Positions 60,250-64,000 of a DNA stretch of 64,000 nt are shown here, piece after piece; the stretch's first letter is position 1; the number at the start of each line of letters is the position of its first letter. Source of the stretch: an uncultured Sutterella sp. (GTDB lineage Bacteria; Pseudomonadota; Gammaproteobacteria; Burkholderiales; Burkholderiaceae_F); assembly GCA_900545275.1 (NCBI GenBank), contig UQYG01000008.1:62001-126000 (forward strand). Reading direction: 5' to 3'. Below the pieces are notes generated by a model. That model saw only the letters and a list, made by a program, of their open reading frames with translations. It made no database searches and was not told where the DNA came from. Position numbers and translations under genes: made by a program.

Positions 60250-61161
60250 ATGTTCCACTTCGATGACAAGGACCTCAGGCTAGTGTTGGCAATCGACCGA
60301 TGCGGCAACATCAGCGAAGCGGCACGATCCGTTCATCTGGCCGTAAGCTCCGCGAGCGCGCGGCTCGCCGAACTGGAATCGCGCCTGGACGTGCGTCTTT
60401 TCGAACGCCGCTCGCACGGCGTGCGCACCGCACCGGCCGGAGAAGTTTTCGTTCGGCACGCCCGGAAAATGATTCTTGAGGCCGAAGCGCTCGTATCCGA
60501 CACAGAACGCTTTCGACGCTCTCAAACGACGCTGCGCGTCGCATCCAACGTCAATGCATTGGCGAGCTTTCTGCCGGGCGATATCGGACGTTTTATGACG
60601 ATGCACCCGGCCCTTTCCGTAACACTCACGCATTTCTCGCGCGCATCCGAACTGCTTGCGCACGTCGCCCTCGGCGAATCGGACGTAGGCGTCACGGCTT
60701 TTTCGGGCGACTTTGCCGGTCTTCGATTTTTCCCTTACGACACGGACCGTCTGACCATTCTTTGTCCGATCGACCACCCGCTCACGAAATTGCACCGTCC
60801 CGTCCGCTTTATCGAAGCGCTTGAGTACGAGTACATCGGACTCACTTCAGACTTTGCACTCGAAAGAGTCGTAGAGGAAAAAGCGGCCGAAGCCGGACTC
60901 ACCCCGCGCATTCGCATGCGCGTAGGCTTTTACGCCACCGCCCGTCTCCTAGTGACGACGGGCGTGGGCTTCACCATTCAGCCGGCGGGCTGCGTACCCG
61001 CCGATTTCTCGGGCGCAATGCTCGAACTCGACGAAACCTGGTCTCTTCGGGAACTCAAGCTTTGCGTTCGGGAAGAGACGCTTCGAGCCAAACCCGAGGT
61101 CGGTCTTCTCATCGAATCGCTGAAAGAAAAGTCCTCCGAACGTCAAAATCGTCGGAACTAG
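60250..61161 (+). CDS. LysR-family transcriptional regulator
   Basis: A 303-residue regulator: N-terminal winged HTH (about 1-62; GNISEAARSVHLAVSSASARLAELESRLDVRLFER) and a LysR substrate-binding domain (about 90-290). It is transcribed away from the two-flavin reductase with a clear inverted-repeat operator between them, so it very likely controls that gene. The inducer is probably the reductase substrate or a related acid, which the sequence does not reveal. Confidence 0.92.
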   Translation: MFHFDDKDLRLVLAIDRCGNISEAARSVHLAVSSASARLAELESRLDVRLFERRSHGVRTAPAGEVFVRHARKMILEAEALVSDTERFRRSQTTLRVASNVNALASFLPGDIGRFMTMHPALSVTLTHFSRASELLAHVALGESDVGVTAFSGDFAGLRFFPYDTDRLTILCPIDHPLTKLHRPVRFIEALEYEYIGLTSDFALERVVEEKAAEAGLTPRIRMRVGFYATARLLVTTGVGFTIQPAGCVPADFSGAMLELDETWSLRELKLCVREETLRAKPEVGLLIESLKEKSSERQNRRN

Positions 61162-61206
61162 CAAGAAGAGTAATCGTTATCGGTTCCTCCTCGGCCTGCA
61201 CGTCAC

Positions 61207-61242
61207 AAAAAAGGGGGCCGACCCTCGGCCGACACCCTTTTT
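61207..61242. terminator. Terminator between convergent lysR and hemN
   Basis: AAAAGGG...GGCCGA pairs with TCGGCC...CCCTTTTT across small bulges; A-rich and T-rich flanks allow use in both directions. Confidence 0.7.
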
Positions 61243-61265
61243 GCCATTTGAGAAACGCCTTCTTC

Positions 61266-62666
61266 TTACGCGATGCGGGAGTAACCGCCCGCACGGGTGG
61301 ATTCGCGCAGATAGCGGTCAAAGTGCATCGCCACGGCGCGCACGAAGATCTTGCCCTTGGCGCTCACGACGAGGCGTTCGGGCGTGAGTTCGACGAGTTC
61401 GTGACGCACGTACGGCTTCATCTTGCCGAGTTCATAGGCAAAGACGTCCTTGAAGACGATGCCGAAGCGGTCTTCCACGTCCTTGAAGTCGAGTTCGAAG
61501 TTGCACATGATCTGCATGATCACGTAGCGGCGCATCGCGTCGTCTTCGTTGAGGAGATACCCGCGGTTCGTCGCCAGGCGTCCCTCGCGGATGGCGGCGT
61601 AATAGTCGTCGAGTTCACGCGGATTGCAGGCGTAGGCATTGCCGATCTTCGAGATGCTCGAGACGCCGAGGGCGACCATGTCGCAGTCGGCCATCGTGGA
61701 GTAGCCCTGGAAGTTGCGCTGCAGCGTACCGTTCTTCTGCGCGATCGAGAGTTCGTCCGTTTCCTTGGCGAAATGGTCCATCCCGATGTAGCGGTAGCCG
61801 TTGGCGGTGAGGCGCTTGATGGCGTCAAACATGATGTTCACCTTTTCGACCGTGTCGGGAAGGTCCGCGGGAAGGATTCGGCGCTGGGCCTTGAAGTGGT
61901 TCGGCAGGTGCGCGTAATGGTAGAGCGCGATTCGGTCGGGCGAGAGCTCGAGCACCTTGTCGATCGTTTCCGCAAACGTCGCACGCGTCTGCTTGGGCAA
62001 ACCGTAGATCAAGTCCATGTTGACGGACTCAAAGCCTTCGGCGCGGGCGGCGTCGATCGTCGCCTTCGTCATTTCGAAGGGCTGAATGCGGTTGATCGCC
62101 TTCTGGACGTCGGCGTTGAAGTCCTGCACGCCGCAGGACATGCGGTTGAGCCCCACCTTGCGCAGCATCGCCACCTTTTCCGGAGGACAGGTGCGCGGGT
62201 CGACTTCGATCGAGAATTCCCCCTTCTCGGCGAGCGGGAAGACCTTCGTGATCACCTCCATCATGTGCGCGAACTCGTCGTTCGTAAGATAGGTGGGGGT
62301 GCCGCCGCCGAAGTGGAGCTGCTTCAATTCCATGCTGCCCGTAATGACTTCCTTCACGAGCTCGGCTTCCTTGCCGATCGTTTCGATGTACTCGGCGCTC
62401 TTCGAATGATCGCGCGTCACGATCTTGTTGCAGCCGCAGTAATAGCAGACATCGTTGCAGAAGGGAACGTGCACGTAGAGCGAAAGATCGGCGGGCTCCT
62501 TTTCGTCCTTGCGGCCCGCGAGCGCACGCTTGTAGTCTTCGACCCCGAAGCCAGCGTGGAAGCGGTCGGCCGTCGGGTAGGAGGTGTATCGAGGCGCAGG
62601 CACATCAAATTTGCGCAGCAAATCCATTTCGGGCAGTTCCACGCCGCTCGTTTCGGGGTTCGTCAT
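61266..62666 (-). CDS. hemN: Oxygen-independent coproporphyrinogen III oxidase
   Basis: Radical-SAM enzyme making protoporphyrinogen IX in haem synthesis without oxygen. The 466-residue protein has CNDVCYYCGCN (Cys70, 74, 77 for the cluster, Cys79), HFGGGTPTYL and the conserved N-terminal DVPAPRYTSYPTADRF, which marks true HemN against HemW. The start at 62666 has AAGGA eight bases upstream. A perfect FNR box lies in the promoter, fitting anaerobic induction. Confidence 0.96.
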   Translation of the reverse strand: MTNPETSGVELPEMDLLRKFDVPAPRYTSYPTADRFHAGFGVEDYKRALAGRKDEKEPADLSLYVHVPFCNDVCYYCGCNKIVTRDHSKSAEYIETIGKEAELVKEVITGSMELKQLHFGGGTPTYLTNDEFAHMMEVITKVFPLAEKGEFSIEVDPRTCPPEKVAMLRKVGLNRMSCGVQDFNADVQKAINRIQPFEMTKATIDAARAEGFESVNMDLIYGLPKQTRATFAETIDKVLELSPDRIALYHYAHLPNHFKAQRRILPADLPDTVEKVNIMFDAIKRLTANGYRYIGMDHFAKETDELSIAQKNGTLQRNFQGYSTMADCDMVALGVSSISKIGNAYACNPRELDDYYAAIREGRLATNRGYLLNEDDAMRRYVIMQIMCNFELDFKDVEDRFGIVFKDVFAYELGKMKPYVRHELVELTPERLVVSAKGKIFVRAVAMHFDRYLRESTRAGGYSRIA

Positions 62667-62702
62667 AGTGGGTTCCTTGACTAGAAAGCCTGTTTTCTTG
62701 AT

Positions 62703-62741
62703 ATGATAATTCGCAAGGCGGAAATCGTTGATTCCGATCAA
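62703..62741 (-). promoter_or_regulatory. FNR-activated promoter of hemN
   Basis: A perfect FNR box TTGATTCCGATCAA (62728-62741) is followed, on the minus strand after 19 bases, by TATCAT (62708-62703). The box centre lies about 39-41 bases before the expected start point, a class II activation geometry. The box also lies about 165 bases upstream of the divergent fnr gene and could mediate autoregulation. Confidence 0.88.
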
Positions 62742-62904
62742 TGAAATCAAAACAAAACCGTGTCGCCCGACGAAAGTCGGGCGTCCGCCCCGTCTTTGCG
62801 CTTCCGGCCATTGTATCGGCGGAAGATTACACGGACATTATTCGGAAAAGCGCTCTCGCCGAGTCGCCGCTCCCCTGATTCTGAGCCCCCAACTTCCAAA
62901 GAAA

Positions 62905-63861
62905 ATGAACGTCGTCAACATGTCTTCCCTCCGGGTTGCCTGTTCGAACTGCAACCTGAAAGAATCCTGTCTTCCGAGCGGTCTTTCCCTTCGCGACGTC
63001 GAAGCGCTCGACGATCTCGTCGTCACGCGCCGCCGCGTCAAGCGCGGCGAAGTGCTCTATCACGCGGGCGACCGCTTTCAGGCGCTCTACGCCGTGCGGC
63101 TCGGCTTTCTCAAGGGCACCGTCATGTCTTCGGACGGGCGCGAACAGGTGACGAACTTCTTCATGGCGGGCGAATGGATCGGGATGGACGGCATCGCCAA
63201 CGGCGTGCATTCCTGCGACGTGACCTGTCTCGAAGACACGGACGTGTGCGTCATTCCCTACGAGCGCATCCAGGCGATGAGCATGCAGGTGCCCGCCATG
63301 GGACTGCACTTTCACAAAATTCTCTCGCACGAAATCGTGCGTCAGCACGGCGTCATGCTTCTTCTGGGCTCCATGCACGCCGAAGAGCGTCTCGCCGCGT
63401 TCCTTCTCACGCTTGCGCATCGCTTTGAAGAGCGCGGCTATTCGCGCAGCGAATTCGTGTTGCGCATGACGCGCGCCGAAATCGGTTCCTACCTCGGGCT
63501 CAAGCTTGAAACCGTGAGCCGCGTTCTCTCGCGCTTTCATCACGACGGCTGCATCGAGGTCAATCAGAAGCACGTCCGCATCTTCGACCCCGAGGCGCTT
63601 CGCGCGATCGTGTCGGGCACGGCCGACAACGACCGCGGCACGATCATGATCACGCAGTTGGCCGAACTCCATTCGCTCGGCATCGAAAACAACAAGCGCG
63701 AAGGCGCCCAACCCGCGCAGCACGGAGAAGAAACCGGCAACTACGATCTTCGCCGCCTCTTTGAAGAGCGCATGCGCCTCAAGAGAATGCGTCCGATCAC
63801 GGACGAAGGCGCGTGGCTTGCGGCCCACCGCGTCGACAATCCCCACGATCCGCACCACTGA
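62905..63861 (+). CDS. fnr: Oxygen-sensing CRP/FNR-family regulator
   Basis: A 318-residue regulator. Cys13, Cys16, Cys22 (CSNCNLKESC) and Cys114 (DVCVIPYE) match the four [4Fe-4S] ligands of FNR. The cyclic-nucleotide-binding-like fold leads to an HTH with TRAEIGSYLGLKLETVSRVLSRF; the E-x2-S-R pattern predicts binding to TTGAT half-sites, as found upstream of hemN. A C-terminal extension of about 75 residues after the HTH is not present in E. coli FNR (250 residues). Start at 62905 (MNVVNMSS) is likely; a second Met at 62920 is possible. Confidence 0.93.
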   Translation: MNVVNMSSLRVACSNCNLKESCLPSGLSLRDVEALDDLVVTRRRVKRGEVLYHAGDRFQALYAVRLGFLKGTVMSSDGREQVTNFFMAGEWIGMDGIANGVHSCDVTCLEDTDVCVIPYERIQAMSMQVPAMGLHFHKILSHEIVRQHGVMLLLGSMHAEERLAAFLLTLAHRFEERGYSRSEFVLRMTRAEIGSYLGLKLETVSRVLSRFHHDGCIEVNQKHVRIFDPEALRAIVSGTADNDRGTIMITQLAELHSLGIENNKREGAQPAQHGEETGNYDLRRLFEERMRLKRMRPITDEGAWLAAHRVDNPHDPHH

Positions 63862-63871
63862 CTGAATCCCC

Positions 63872-63904
63872 AAGGGCGCCGAATCATTCGCGGCGCCCTT
63901 TCCT
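63872..63904. terminator. Intrinsic terminator after fnr
   Basis: AAGGGCGCCG and CGGCGCCCTT arms with a nine-base loop, followed by TCCTTAT. Confidence 0.82.
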
Positions 63905-64000
63905 TATCGGATCGTCCGCGTCAGGAAAAACGGAAAGAAGAGAGAAATATCCGGAACTTCAATCCCGTCGCATACGGGACCGGCGACGAAGAAATCGTCG
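63904..64000 (-). CDS. C-terminal end of a convergent gene, not identified
   Basis: On the minus strand an open frame enters from the right edge and encodes about 31 residues (DDFFVAGPVCDGIEV...FFLTRTIR) before a TAA at 63906-63904, just against the fnr terminator. The GPVCDG stretch recalls the GPxCDG motif of ornithine/diaminopimelate-type PLP decarboxylases, but their C-terminus is usually longer after that motif. Too little is visible to name it. Confidence 0.4.
   Translation of the reverse strand, partial: DDFFVAGPVCDGIEVPDISLFFPFFLTRTIR

Noticed and set aside
1..64000. CRISPR arrays, prophage or transposon insertion
   Set aside because: No regularly spaced short repeats, no transposase, integrase or phage structural genes were seen; the only mobile sequence is the intron remnant.

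Overview
The window looks like a contiguous chromosomal segment of a GC-rich betaproteobacterium of order Burkholderiales. It most resembles the anaerobic or microaerophilic gut family Sutterellaceae. This placement is inferred from three things: the betaproteobacterial gene order (fimV-truA-accD-folC-SPOR-cvpA-purF; rluC next to rne), the set of exported flavoprotein reductases, and oxygen-independent haem synthesis controlled by an FNR box. No species can be named from sequence reading alone. Coding density is high and almost all genes are intact. There is no CRISPR array, prophage or transposase; the only mobile element seen is a decayed group II intron beside tRNA-His. || Layout. 1-13 kb: a Tat-exported FAD reductase (cut by the window edge), a YbaL-type antiporter, then a long minus-strand housekeeping block (purF, cvpA, SPOR protein, folC, accD, truA, fimV) and a FocA/NirC-type channel. 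The trpF/trpB/trpA genes that usually sit between truA and accD in related bacteria are missing. 13-19 kb: tamB-tamA, outer-membrane assembly. 19-24 kb: remnant group II intron, tRNA-His with a near-consensus promoter, rimO, pgeF and rluD, divergent from bamD. 24-31 kb: a UMF1-family transporter overlapping a histone-deacetylase-like amidohydrolase gene, mltB, and a three-gene ABC importer of the TrpXYZ type. 31-33 kb: a broken flavoprotein gene, palindrome-rich intergenic DNA, a DMT transporter and an FAH-family hydrolase. 33-38 kb: phosphatidylethanolamine synthesis (pssA, psd), a WYL-type regulator, an unknown membrane protein, a tandem universal stress protein, and hslO behind a heat-shock-type promoter. 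39-47 kb: an exported PLP aminotransferase, a HAD phosphatase, rluC, and a long-leader rne whose product ends in tandem repeats. 47-50 kb: larB-larC-larE for the nickel-pincer cofactor, with an unusual short LarC, then a GntR regulator. 50-58 kb: ccmF-ccmH-ccmI, a parvulin, a TusA-like protein and alaS. 58-64 kb: a two-flavin exported reductase with a divergent LysR gene and a clear inverted-repeat operator, then hemN and fnr diverging around a perfect FNR box. || How the genes fit together. The window suggests an envelope-rich, anaerobically respiring cell. FNR senses oxygen and probably controls hemN, and perhaps the first flavoprotein, whose upstream region holds an FNR-like site at about the right distance from a -10 element. 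The exported flavoproteins and cytochrome c maturation genes point to periplasmic electron transfer to organic acceptors. The absence of trpFBA at its usual place, together with a TrpX-like importer, suggests tryptophan scavenging. All regulatory statements are inferences from motif matches.
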